A DNA stretch of 11,758 nucleotides from CAZMCT01 sp964564785 (GTDB lineage Bacteria > Planctomycetota > Phycisphaerae > UBA1845 > Fen-1342), in the NCBI GenBank assembly GCA_964564785.1, contig CAZMCT010000122.1:1-11758 (forward strand). Direction: 5' to 3'. A program made the position numbers and the translations under genes. The notes beneath the pieces are model-generated. The model was given only the letters and a program-made list of their open reading frames with translations. It ran no database searches and had not been told where the DNA came from. Of this stretch, positions 6,136 to 11,758 are shown piece by piece. Position 1 is the first letter of the stretch. The number at the start of each line of letters is the position of its first letter.

Positions 6136-7072
6136 AATCCCCGCCCCCACCGGTGAAGTGCTCCCAGCCACGAGGTGCGACACGTCGGCGAGCCGCGCCA
6201 TTTTCAAGCCAGACGCCCGCTTTCGAAACGAACCGGCCGATTGGAATCAGCCCCAACCCGCGCGCTGCGGCATCCGAGTCGGGCGGCAAGGCTGCGATCA
6301 GCTCGAAATCCTCGCCGTCATGCAACGCGTGCTCGAGTGCCGAGCGGCCGTCACGGCGACTCAACTCCACGGCGTCGGGGTGGATGGCCGCCGCCAGACA
6401 CTCACCCTCCAGCACCGCACCGCAGCCCGACGCCTCGAGCAGCCGGTCCAGGTCCAGCGCCAATCCGTCGCTGATATCAATCATCGCGTGCGGGTTCAGC
6501 TCCCGCCCGATCCGCCGACCGAGCTCGACCCGCGGCGTGAACGTCAGGTGCCGCCCGAGGATCGAACCTCCGACCCGGCCGGTCAACCAAACGCGATCCC
6601 CCGGTCGGGCTCCGTCGCGTCGCACGGGCCCACTCGGCCGCTCGCACCGGGCGGCCATGCTGATGCTGATGACCAGCGGCGCGCTCCAGCTATTCGTGTC
6701 GCCCCCGACCAGCGGGCAACCGAACTCGGCCCCGCACGCCTGTACAGCGGCCAGAAGTTCGAGTGCGTCATCCATGGTCGTGGAGTCGTTTAGCGCGACC
6801 GCAGCCAGCGCCGCCACCGGCGTCGCCCCCATCGCCGCGCAGTCGCTGAGGTTCACCGCCATTGCCTTCCGCCCGATGGCTGCCCAACCGTGCACACGGG
6901 AGTCGAAATCGATCCCATCCATGAGCATGTCGGTAGTCCAGAGCAGGTCGGTCCCCGGAACACCGGCCATGTCGTCCCCGAACGGAACACTCTCGGACGC
7001 GGCCGGCGGCAGGAGCCGGGACAGGCGGCGAAGCAACTCGCGTTCACCTCGTGCCGGGCGCGATTCGGGCAT
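6128..7072 (-). CDS. thiL: Thiamine-monophosphate kinase
   Basis: ThiL phosphorylates thiamine monophosphate to the cofactor thiamine diphosphate, the last step of the pathway. With the start at 7072 it has 314 residues, typical of the family. Visible motifs are GDDMA (32-36), TTDMLMDGIDF (46-56), the NLSDCAAMG segment (74-82), VGGDTN (122-127), DISDGL (199-204), HDGEDFEL (251-258) and a C-terminal GWEHF. These are the metal, ATP and substrate sites of the ThiL/PurM fold. The ATG at 7072 is chosen over the in-frame ATG at 7090 because the latter is part of a TACAAT -10-like hexamer and lacks a ribosome-binding site; GGTGTGG lies just ahead of 7072. No TPP riboswitch consensus was seen upstream. 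No other thiamine gene is present, so it is probably expressed with tsaE for historical rather than pathway reasons. Confidence 0.93.
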   Translation of the reverse strand: MPESRPARGERELLRRLSRLLPPAASESVPFGDDMAGVPGTDLLWTTDMLMDGIDFDSRVHGWAAIGRKAMAVNLSDCAAMGATPVAALAAVALNDSTTMDDALELLAAVQACGAEFGCPLVGGDTNSWSAPLVISISMAARCERPSGPVRRDGARPGDRVWLTGRVGGSILGRHLTFTPRVELGRRIGRELNPHAMIDISDGLALDLDRLLEASGCGAVLEGECLAAAIHPDAVELSRRDGRSALEHALHDGEDFELIAALPPDSDAAARGLGLIPIGRFVSKAGVWLENGAARRRVAPRGWEHFTGGGGDCG

Positions 7073-7088
7073 GGGCCACACCGGGCGC

Positions 7089-7094
7089 ATTGTA
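7089..7094 (-). promoter_or_regulatory. Candidate -10 element of thiL
   Basis: Minus-strand TACAAT, 17 bp ahead of the preferred thiL ATG at 7072, which would give a very short leader. It overlaps the alternative ATG at 7090 and so argues against that start. No good -35 was found. Confidence 0.4.
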
Positions 7095-7200
7095 ACGGGC
7101 GGTGGGGTGCGATACGGGACTGTGGGCGGCGGGGGGGCGTCAGCAGGAAGCTCCGCGCGCGATGGCTAACTCTTGCCGTATTCCGTGTCGACGGTTGCGC

Positions 7201-7227
7201 CCCCGCGGGTGCCACCCCGCGGGTCCA
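7201..7227. repeat. Tandem pair of a 13-14-bp GC-rich unit forming a palindrome
   Basis: CCCCGCGGGTGCCA (7201-7214) is followed at once by CCCCGCGGGTCCA (7215-7227). Because the unit is itself near-palindromic, the pair can fold as CCCGCGGGT-GCC-ACC(C)CGCGGG with one bulge. There is no T-run on either side, so it is not an obvious intrinsic terminator. It lies 17 bp left of repeat copy C. Confidence 0.5.
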
Positions 7228-7240
7228 ACAGCGTGCTAAG

Positions 7241-7319
7241 AAAGGGGATAAGCAGCGCGGGGGTGGCTGTTGACGCCACCGCGATGGTGGGTCGACGCGG
7301 AGCCGGCCCCTTTGTCAAC
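7241..7319 (+). repeat. Dispersed 61-bp repeat, copy C
   Basis: The core 7244-7304 is gapless against copy A (50 of 61 identical) and copy B (49 of 61), in the same orientation. In this copy the outer ends read AAAGGGG (7241-7247) and CCCCTTT (7307-7313), a perfect 7-bp terminal inverted repeat. The inner hairpin is CCACC-GCGAT-GGTGG, where copy B has CTACC, which is pair-preserving through a wobble. The right edge TTTGTCAAC contains the -35 of the next promoter. Confidence 0.8.
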
Positions 7320-7339
7320 GGGCCACCAAGTCCTACAAT
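7312..7339 (+). promoter_or_regulatory. Candidate promoter of the first peptidase gene
   Basis: TTGTCA (7312-7317, five of six matches to TTGACA) and TACAAT (7334-7339) are separated by 16 bp. The -10 is 48 bp before the ATG at 7387. The -35 lies in the right flank of repeat copy C. This is the best two-box promoter in the window. Confidence 0.55.
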
Positions 7340-7386
7340 CGAACGAGTTGACTCGGCAATAATGCGAACATTGGCGGAGTCCCCCC

Positions 7387-8928
7387 ATGCATCATGATCG
7401 ACGTCTTCTGGCCCTGGCCGTTCTCGGGCTCGGCCTGCTGGCCGCAGCTCCCGTAGCGCAAGCCCAACAGTCCGCCGGCAGGTACCGCATCGAGCTGATG
7501 AGCGGCAAGTTCGTCGAGGGCGACCTCAAGGAGCTGCCCGACGGCTCATACGAGGTCAAGACCCGCCACGGCGTGACCGTGAAGCTGAAAAAGAGCGAGG
7601 TCCGCGGCATGCGCCCGCTCGACGAGGCCGCCGGGCCGACGGCCGGCGGCCCGCAGCCCACGGAACTGGAGGCCCGCCCGGCCGCGACCGCGGTCGTGCG
7701 CCGCGAGATCAGCGATCAGGAGATCGAGGAGGTGCTCTCGGGCATCACGGCGTCGCCCGATGAGGAGCTGACCGGCGCTGACAGCAACGACATGATGTCC
7801 GAGTTGCCGCTCAACGAGGAATCGTTGGCGGACATGCTGCGTGAAGCCGGGATTGCCCGGGACACCAGCGTGCCGATTGCCGAGCAGGACAACGTCCTGA
7901 TCAAGCCGCACTTCGCGATGGTGTACACGTCTTCGGAGCAGTCGGCCCGCGAGCTCGGGGCGCGGCTCGAGGCGGTGTACCGCTGGAACGTCAAGTTCAT
8001 GGACATCCTCAAGCTGCCGGCTCGCCGGCCGGAGTACAAGCTGGAGCTCTACTACTTCGGCGATTTCGAGGAGTACGAGAAGTACTCGCTCAACCACGGG
8101 CACCAGGTCCGCCTGCCGGGCGTAGGGCTGGCGCTGGGTTACTACGACCCCGAGATGAACCGCTCCCATTTCTTCGACATGAACACGTCGCCGGACATCA
8201 AGGAGTTCCGCGACATGCTCGCGGATTCGAGCCTGCCGTGGGAGCGGCGGCAATTCGCGACCAACCGCATCAAGCAGTACGTCGAGTTCAAGAACATGGA
8301 GGTCATCCAGCACGAGACCGGGCACCACATCCATTTCAACATCGGGCTTTTCCCGCGCGACGCGTTCGGCGGCGGCGGCGTGCCGATCTGGCTGGTTGAA
8401 GGGACAACCATGATGTTCGAGGTGCCGCCCTCCGCGGCCGGCGCCAGCCTCGGCGTGCTGAATCATTACCGGCTCAACAGCCTGCGCAACAAGTTCGGCC
8501 AGCGGCCGCTGTCGCCTTCGGACTGGAAGCTGTTCTTGATCGACAATGCGCGGTGGAGCAACGCCGCCGGCCGCGGCACCGTCGTCGACTCCTACCAGCT
8601 CGGCTGGTCGATGGTCTATTACCTCTGGAAGGAGCGACGCGAGGGCTACGCCCGGTATTTGCAGCGCGTGTTCGGGCGGGAAGAAGGCGAGACGCTGACC
8701 ACGACCGAGCGCGAGCAGGAGCTCGAGGAGTGCCTCGGCCGCATCGACGACAAGTGGATCGAGGACTACTACAAGTTCCTCTCGACGCTCCAGGTGCGTC
8801 CGTCGCTTCTGCCTCCGGGCGAACAGGTTGCGGCTTCGCCTGACCAGGGAAAACGTTCGGGCGACAGCTCCCGTAAGTCGCAGCCGGGACCGCCGCGCGG
8901 CGGACCCGGCGGCCGGGGCCGGGGCTAG
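7387..8928 (+). CDS. Exported gluzincin-type zinc peptidase (DUF1570-like), first of a tandem pair
   Basis: A 513-residue exported protein. Residues 1-26 are a signal peptide (LLALAVLGLGLLAAAPVAQA|Q). Residues 32-78 look like a small SH3-like beta-barrel (YRIELMSGKFVEGDLKEL..). Residues 105-160 are an acidic, probably disordered linker. The peptidase-like part runs from about 172 to 470: HETGH at 309-313 supplies the two zinc His and the catalytic Glu, and E338 in WLVEG 25 residues later would be the third ligand. This is the gluzincin pattern found in DUF1570-type proteins, which are frequent in planctomycetes. The C-terminal region (475-513) is Ser/Pro/Gly/Arg-rich. The substrate is unknown. 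GGAG 7 nt before the ATG supports the start. A paralogue follows at 9134. Catalytic activity is inferred from motifs only. Confidence 0.84.
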   Translation: MHHDRRLLALAVLGLGLLAAAPVAQAQQSAGRYRIELMSGKFVEGDLKELPDGSYEVKTRHGVTVKLKKSEVRGMRPLDEAAGPTAGGPQPTELEARPAATAVVRREISDQEIEEVLSGITASPDEELTGADSNDMMSELPLNEESLADMLREAGIARDTSVPIAEQDNVLIKPHFAMVYTSSEQSARELGARLEAVYRWNVKFMDILKLPARRPEYKLELYYFGDFEEYEKYSLNHGHQVRLPGVGLALGYYDPEMNRSHFFDMNTSPDIKEFRDMLADSSLPWERRQFATNRIKQYVEFKNMEVIQHETGHHIHFNIGLFPRDAFGGGGVPIWLVEGTTMMFEVPPSAAGASLGVLNHYRLNSLRNKFGQRPLSPSDWKLFLIDNARWSNAAGRGTVVDSYQLGWSMVYYLWKERREGYARYLQRVFGREEGETLTTTEREQELEECLGRIDDKWIEDYYKFLSTLQVRPSLLPPGEQVAASPDQGKRSGDSSRKSQPGPPRGGPGGRGRG

Positions 8929-9073
8929 CGGCGCCGCGCACACCGCATCCACGGTGCGGAACGCAGCATCTACTCGGCGGACAGCGGCATCCCCGCGCTG
9001 CTGAGGAGTGCAACCGCCAAGGAGCACAACGACGAGGAATCTGGCGGCTGATGAAGCGGCGCTGCGGCGTCCG

Positions 9074-9100
9074 CATCCGCCGCATCCGCCGCATCCGCCG
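9074..9100. repeat. Three tandem copies of a 9-bp unit
   Basis: CATCCGCCG occurs three times without change (9074-9082, 9083-9091, 9092-9100), preceded by a partial unit. It lies between the two peptidase genes, upstream of the preferred start of the second. If translation began at GTG 9008 it would encode HPPHPPHPP, which is not a plausible start of an exported protein. Confidence 0.85.
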
Positions 9101-9133
9101 CCAGCTTCCGCGCGACGAGGCGCTCCGATCGGA

Positions 9134-10186
9134 ATGATGAGCTCACGACCTGTCGCCGCCCTTGAGATGACAGCGCCCGAATCCCGTCGCGGGCCGTCCG
9201 TGTGGATATCCCTCTGGCTGACCGCGGCCGCGGCCGCCCAGAGTCTTGCGCCCGTTCCCGCGTCCAGCCCCGCCGGCCTGCCGATCGACCATGTGGCGCT
9301 TGCCGCGTTGCGCGCCGCCATCGGCCCGGCCGCCGCGCAGGCCGACAGCCCGCATTTCGTGCTGCTCAGCACGGCCCAACCGGAGCGCTCCGCCGGCCTG
9401 CTCGATCAGCTCGAGTCGCTCTACCGCGCCCATCTCGACTGGGCGCGTGAACTGCGGCTGACGCCCGAGCGCCCGCCGAGCAAGCTCGCCATCCTCTACT
9501 TCCGGAATGCCGACGAGCTGGCCCGCGGCCTGGCCGCGCTCGACTTGCGCGAGCCCGCGCCGCTCGGCGGTTTCATCCCCGCCCGCAACTGCGCGACGTT
9601 CTTCGAACTCGAGACGTACGAGCCGCTCGTGGAGCTGCGCCGCCGCGTGGAGAAGACCGACCCCCCCCAGCGCGACGCGCTGCGCACCCGGCTCGACGAG
9701 CGATTGGCCGGCCTGCATGCAACGCTCGTGCGGCACGAGGCCGCGCACCTGATCCAGGCCAACCTCGGCCTGCTCGGCGATGCCGGCCGAGCGCCGGCCT
9801 GGCTGGCTGAGGGGCTCGCCACGCTATTCGAGCCGCCCGTGCCGCCCGATGCACCCGTCGCCGCCGTCAACGCCTACCGGCTGCACGAATTCCGCACGCT
9901 TTATCGCACCGTCGCCGACCTCGGCGACGTCCCGGCGCTGCTCACGCGCGACGACGCGTGGCGCGGGGCCGGCCAGTATCCGCTGGCGTGGGCTGTCGTG
10001 CGCCACCTCTACGCCGAGCAGCGGGCGGCGCTGGCCGGGCTGCTGCGGGCCGTGGCGGCCGGGAGCGGGCCTGCCGAGCCCGAAAAGCGTCGCGCGTGGC
10101 TCGAGTCGCACCTCGGTCCGCTGGATGAGCGCTGGATCGCGCGGCTCTTCGAAACCACGAACGCTCTCGCAGGCTCCGGGCTCTGA
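9134..10186 (+). CDS. Exported gluzincin-type zinc peptidase-like protein, second of the tandem pair
   Basis: A 350-residue paralogue of the preceding protein without its SH3-like and linker regions. A hydrophobic segment (VWISLWLTAAAAA, 23-35) is the likely signal peptide. HEAAH (201-205) and WLAEG (E226) give the HExxH...E zinc site, here 21 residues apart. Colinear matches to the first protein are clear: KLAILYF against KLELYYF, NAYRLHEFR against NHYRLNSLR, QYPLAWAVVRHLY against SYQLGWSMVYYLW, and LGPLDERWI against LGRIDDKWI. The start is uncertain: ATG 9134 (or 9137) has only GGA close by and GAGG 13 nt away; ATG 9167 would give a shorter signal peptide; GTG 9008 would read through a tandem repeat. 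No promoter hexamer was found in 8929-9133, so it is probably co-transcribed with the first peptidase gene. An eight-C run lies within the gene at 9661-9668. Confidence 0.78.
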   Translation: MMSSRPVAALEMTAPESRRGPSVWISLWLTAAAAAQSLAPVPASSPAGLPIDHVALAALRAAIGPAAAQADSPHFVLLSTAQPERSAGLLDQLESLYRAHLDWARELRLTPERPPSKLAILYFRNADELARGLAALDLREPAPLGGFIPARNCATFFELETYEPLVELRRRVEKTDPPQRDALRTRLDERLAGLHATLVRHEAAHLIQANLGLLGDAGRAPAWLAEGLATLFEPPVPPDAPVAAVNAYRLHEFRTLYRTVADLGDVPALLTRDDAWRGAGQYPLAWAVVRHLYAEQRAALAGLLRAVAAGSGPAEPEKRRAWLESHLGPLDERWIARLFETTNALAGSGL

Positions 10187-10210
10187 TCGGGCCGCGCCGT
10201 TACCCCACCC

Positions 10211-10267
10211 TTTTCGGTCCGCGTCTTCGGCGCTCGTTGCGGAGAATCCTTCCGCGCGGACCGAAAA
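10211..10267. other. 13-bp perfect inverted repeat in the convergent gap
   Basis: TTTTCGGTCCGCG (10211-10223) and CGCGGACCGAAAA (10255-10267) are exact complements around a 31-nt loop, and CCCA/TGGG can extend the stem after a small internal loop. It lies just after the second peptidase gene. The T-run is on the 5' side and the A-run on the 3' side of the stem, the reverse of a bidirectional intrinsic terminator, so a repeat element or structured RNA is also possible. Confidence 0.6.
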
Positions 10268-10323
10268 AGATGGGACAAACGAGCTTTCCGAGCCGCGACC
10301 GTGAGGAAACGGACACCGTGTGC

Positions 10324-10342
10324 CACGGCCGTGTCGGCCGTG
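10324..10342. terminator. GC-rich hairpin between the convergent peptidase and CPBP genes
   Basis: CACGGCCG-TGT-CGGCCGTG gives an 8-bp perfect stem with a three-base loop, 20 nt beyond the stop of the minus-strand CPBP gene. There is no T-run on either strand, so it may be a factor-assisted stop or an RNA-stabilising 3' hairpin. It could instead be a member of a dispersed palindrome family. Confidence 0.35.
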
Positions 10343-10362
10343 CAGCGGACATGCGCCCGCGC

Positions 10363-11109
10363 TCACCCCCGCAGCCACACCAGCAACAGGTTGTAAGCGA
10401 CGTGGCAGCCGCTGGCGATTCCCAGCCCGCGGCCCGTGAAGACGATCGCCAGATACAGCCCGGCCGCCAGCCGGAACCCGAACGTCTCCCACAGAAAAGG
10501 CTCGGCGCCGATCGGCGCCAGATGCGCCAGGGAGAACACCACCGCCGAGGCCGCCACCGCCGACCACCGCGCGCTCGCCCCACGCAGCCGCAGGATCTCC
10601 GTCGCCAACCACATCAACGCGCCGATCAGCAGCAGCCGGAACACGAGCTCCTCGTAGATCCCCGCCCCTAGCGCCCGCACGAGCTGTGCCCGCACCTCCA
10701 CCCCCGCGCCTGGCAGCGCCGGGTGGAACAGCGCACTCAGCACCAGTAGCGGCACCGTCAGGACCGCACTCTCCCCCACCATGATCGGCAGCACGTTCGG
10801 CCGCACGCGCCACCGTTCGCGCCGCAGCCCGTGCCAAACTAGCAGCGACGCCACCAGCACGACCACCGGCACCCATACCCCCACGATGCCGAACCAGCTC
10901 AGCACCCCGTGAATACGGTTGTGCACGAGCAGCTCACGCCCCGGCCCCCCCGCCCGCAGAACCCCCGCCGCCGCGTACTCGTACAGGAGCACCAGCGGCA
11001 GCAGAAACGCCAAGCTGACCAGCGGCCGGCGACTCTCCACCGCATAGCGCTCCCACCGGCGACGCATTTGCGGCGTCAGGAGTGCGGCCTGTCCGGACAC
11101 ATCGGTCAT
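10363..11109 (-). CDS. CPBP-family intramembrane metalloprotease-like protein
   Basis: A 248-residue polytopic membrane protein of the CPBP/Abi family (related to CAAX prenyl proteases such as Rce1). Hydrophobic helices lie at about 30-50, 66-92, 108-128, 147-170, 184-200, 213-226 and 230-246. The three family motifs are intact: EELVFR (E153, E154, R158), FSLAH (F192, H196) and HVAYN (H236, N240). These form the membrane-embedded metal and catalytic site in characterised relatives. Bacterial members act in protein processing, immunity to bacteriocins or unknown roles; the target here is not known. The ATG at 11109 is preferred because a GTG-type extension upstream would be a Arg/Pro-rich stretch without membrane or family character. 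It lies 80 nt downstream of the amidase gene in the same direction. GATAAT is placed 6 nt before the ATG. Confidence 0.87.
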   Translation of the reverse strand: MTDVSGQAALLTPQMRRRWERYAVESRRPLVSLAFLLPLVLLYEYAAAGVLRAGGPGRELLVHNRIHGVLSWFGIVGVWVPVVVLVASLLVWHGLRRERWRVRPNVLPIMVGESAVLTVPLLVLSALFHPALPGAGVEVRAQLVRALGAGIYEELVFRLLLIGALMWLATEILRLRGASARWSAVAASAVVFSLAHLAPIGAEPFLWETFGFRLAAGLYLAIVFTGRGLGIASGCHVAYNLLLVWLRG

Positions 11110-11115
11110 GGCCGA

Positions 11116-11121
11116 ATTATC
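11116..11121 (-). promoter_or_regulatory. Candidate -10 element immediately before the CPBP gene
   Basis: Minus-strand GATAAT followed by 6 nt and then the ATG, so transcription would begin at or next to the start codon and give a leaderless mRNA. The -35 region (TGGTGT) is poor. AGGA overlapping the hexamer could instead act as a ribosome-binding site in a transcript read through from the amidase gene. Confidence 0.3.
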
Positions 11122-11189
11122 CTGCGGACCCCGGCCGCACACCACCGACCGGGGACGTGGCACGGCGAACAGGCACGACAGCTCCCCCG

Positions 11190-11758
11190 TCAACCTTCGA
11201 GATGGTCGGCGATGCCTTCGGCAATCGCCTCGGCCACGCGGGCCCGGTACGCCGGCGTGGCCAGTCGCTGGGCCTCTTCGCGGTTGCTCAAGAAACCGCA
11301 CTCCACCAGCACGGCCGGGCGCGAATGCCCGACCAGCACGCGGAACCCGGCGGTCTGCACGCCGCGCAGCTCGAGGCCGGCGGCTTCGATGGCGGCAGCG
11401 ATCCGCTGCGCTGCCTGCCGGCTTTCCGGCCCGCAGTCGCGGCCGATGAAAACGGTCAGTCCGGTGGCGCTGGCCCGCCGGGCGGAATCGGCGTGGATCG
11501 AGACGAACAGGTCGCAGCGGGAGCGATCGGCGATGGCCGCCCGGCCGTCGAGCTCGATGAAGCTGTCGCCGTCGCGCGTGAGCGTAACGTTCGCCCCTTG
11601 CTCGCGGAGCAGCGTCGCGACGCGCCGCGCGACGTCGAGGTTGATCGTCTTCTCCGGCACCGGACCGCGGCCGAGCGCCCCCGGATCGTGCCCGCCGTGT
11701 CCGGCGTCGACGACCACGGTCGCGCCGCGCAGCGTTCCGCTCCGCCGCACGGTCGGCC
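11190..11758 (-). CDS. N-acetylmuramoyl-L-alanine amidase (Amidase_3), 5' end beyond the window
   Basis: A zinc amidase that cuts the bond between N-acetylmuramic acid and L-alanine in peptidoglycan. The visible part covers nearly the whole catalytic domain: VVVDAGHGGHDPG with the first zinc His, PEKTINL with the zinc Glu, LFVSIHADS with the second zinc His, and VLVECGFLSN with the catalytic Glu. Counted from a GTG at 11750 these are H18, E33, H86 and E150. That GTG has no ribosome-binding site that can be seen, and the frame stays open to the right edge, so the gene very probably continues past the window with a signal peptide and perhaps a cell-wall-binding domain, as is common in this family. 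The substrate is the cell wall in the periplasm; planctomycetes do have peptidoglycan. The CPBP gene follows 80 nt downstream. Confidence 0.92.
   Translation of the reverse strand, partial: PTVRRSGTLRGATVVVDAGHGGHDPGALGRGPVPEKTINLDVARRVATLLREQGANVTLTRDGDSFIELDGRAAIADRSRCDLFVSIHADSARRASATGLTVFIGRDCGPESRQAAQRIAAAIEAAGLELRGVQTAGFRVLVGHSRPAVLVECGFLSNREEAQRLATPAYRARVAEAIAEGIADHLEG

Noticed and set aside
5224..6156. 310-codon plus-strand frame across the lipoprotein and tsaE genes
   Set aside because: It runs antisense to tsaE, which has a complete P-loop and family motifs. The product is low-complexity Pro/Arg-rich.
7073..7386. Possible TPP riboswitch upstream of thiL
   Set aside because: I looked on the minus strand for the conserved CTGAGA and ACC-TGA segments and found none. 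The leader from the likely promoter is also far too short.
7546..9372. 608-codon open frame on the minus strand
   Set aside because: It is the antisense shadow of the two peptidase genes. Its product is an Arg/Val/Leu/Asp/Glu-skewed sequence without domains, while the plus strand has signal peptides, HExxH motifs and a ribosome-binding site.
10363..11301. Longer 312-residue version of the CPBP protein starting at 11301
   Set aside because: The extra 64 residues are Arg/Pro/Gly-rich, overlap the amidase gene by over 100 bp and precede the natural membrane-protein start at 11109.

Overview
The window is very GC-rich DNA from a chromosome that is most likely planctomycetal, perhaps of the Phycisphaerae type. 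This is an inference. It rests on the gene families seen (HExxH peptidases of the DUF1570 type, exported YHS-repeat proteins, a PhnP-like hydrolase), on codon use dominated by G or C in third position, and on rare AT-rich hexamers that sit just ahead of genes. No phage, plasmid, CRISPR or transposase gene is visible, and I found no tRNA or rRNA.

Left part (1-2531, all +): a non-haem ferritin, an NAD-dependent malate dehydrogenase, and an exported protein built from three tandem YHS-like metal-binding modules. The YHS gene follows mdh by 43 nt with no visible promoter of its own. Next, on the minus strand, is a PhnP-like metallo-beta-lactamase-fold hydrolase (2583-3350). From 3351 to 3778 there is no intact gene: the stretch holds the hydrolase promoter, a start-less but strongly coding-like fragment (3425-3652), and the first of three copies of a dispersed 61-bp repeat.

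Middle (3779-7386): a 68-residue unknown protein (+) lies between repeat copies A and B. Then, on the minus strand, come an exported TPR protein whose last codons lie inside repeat copy B, a tiny putative lipoprotein, tsaE (tRNA t6A synthesis) and thiL (thiamine monophosphate kinase). The thiL-tsaE pair overlaps by a few bases and is a gene order also known from Firmicutes. The 314-bp gap upstream of thiL (7073-7386) holds the thiL -10 element, a GC-rich palindrome, repeat copy C and the promoter of the next gene.

Right part (7387-11758): two exported zinc-peptidase-like proteins in tandem (+), diverged paralogues with HETGH/WLVEG and HEAAH/WLAEG motifs. They are followed by a palindrome-rich convergent gap, then on the minus strand a CPBP-family (CAAX-protease-like) membrane protein and, cut by the right edge, an N-acetylmuramoyl-L-alanine amidase.

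The most notable unexplained features are the 61-bp repeat family (three copies, 80-87 % identical without gaps, REP-like imperfect palindrome), the effect of two copies on neighbouring genes (one forms a C-terminus, one supplies a -35 box), and the tandem peptidase pair. Most genes are ordinary housekeeping or envelope genes, and I see no clear new multi-gene system.
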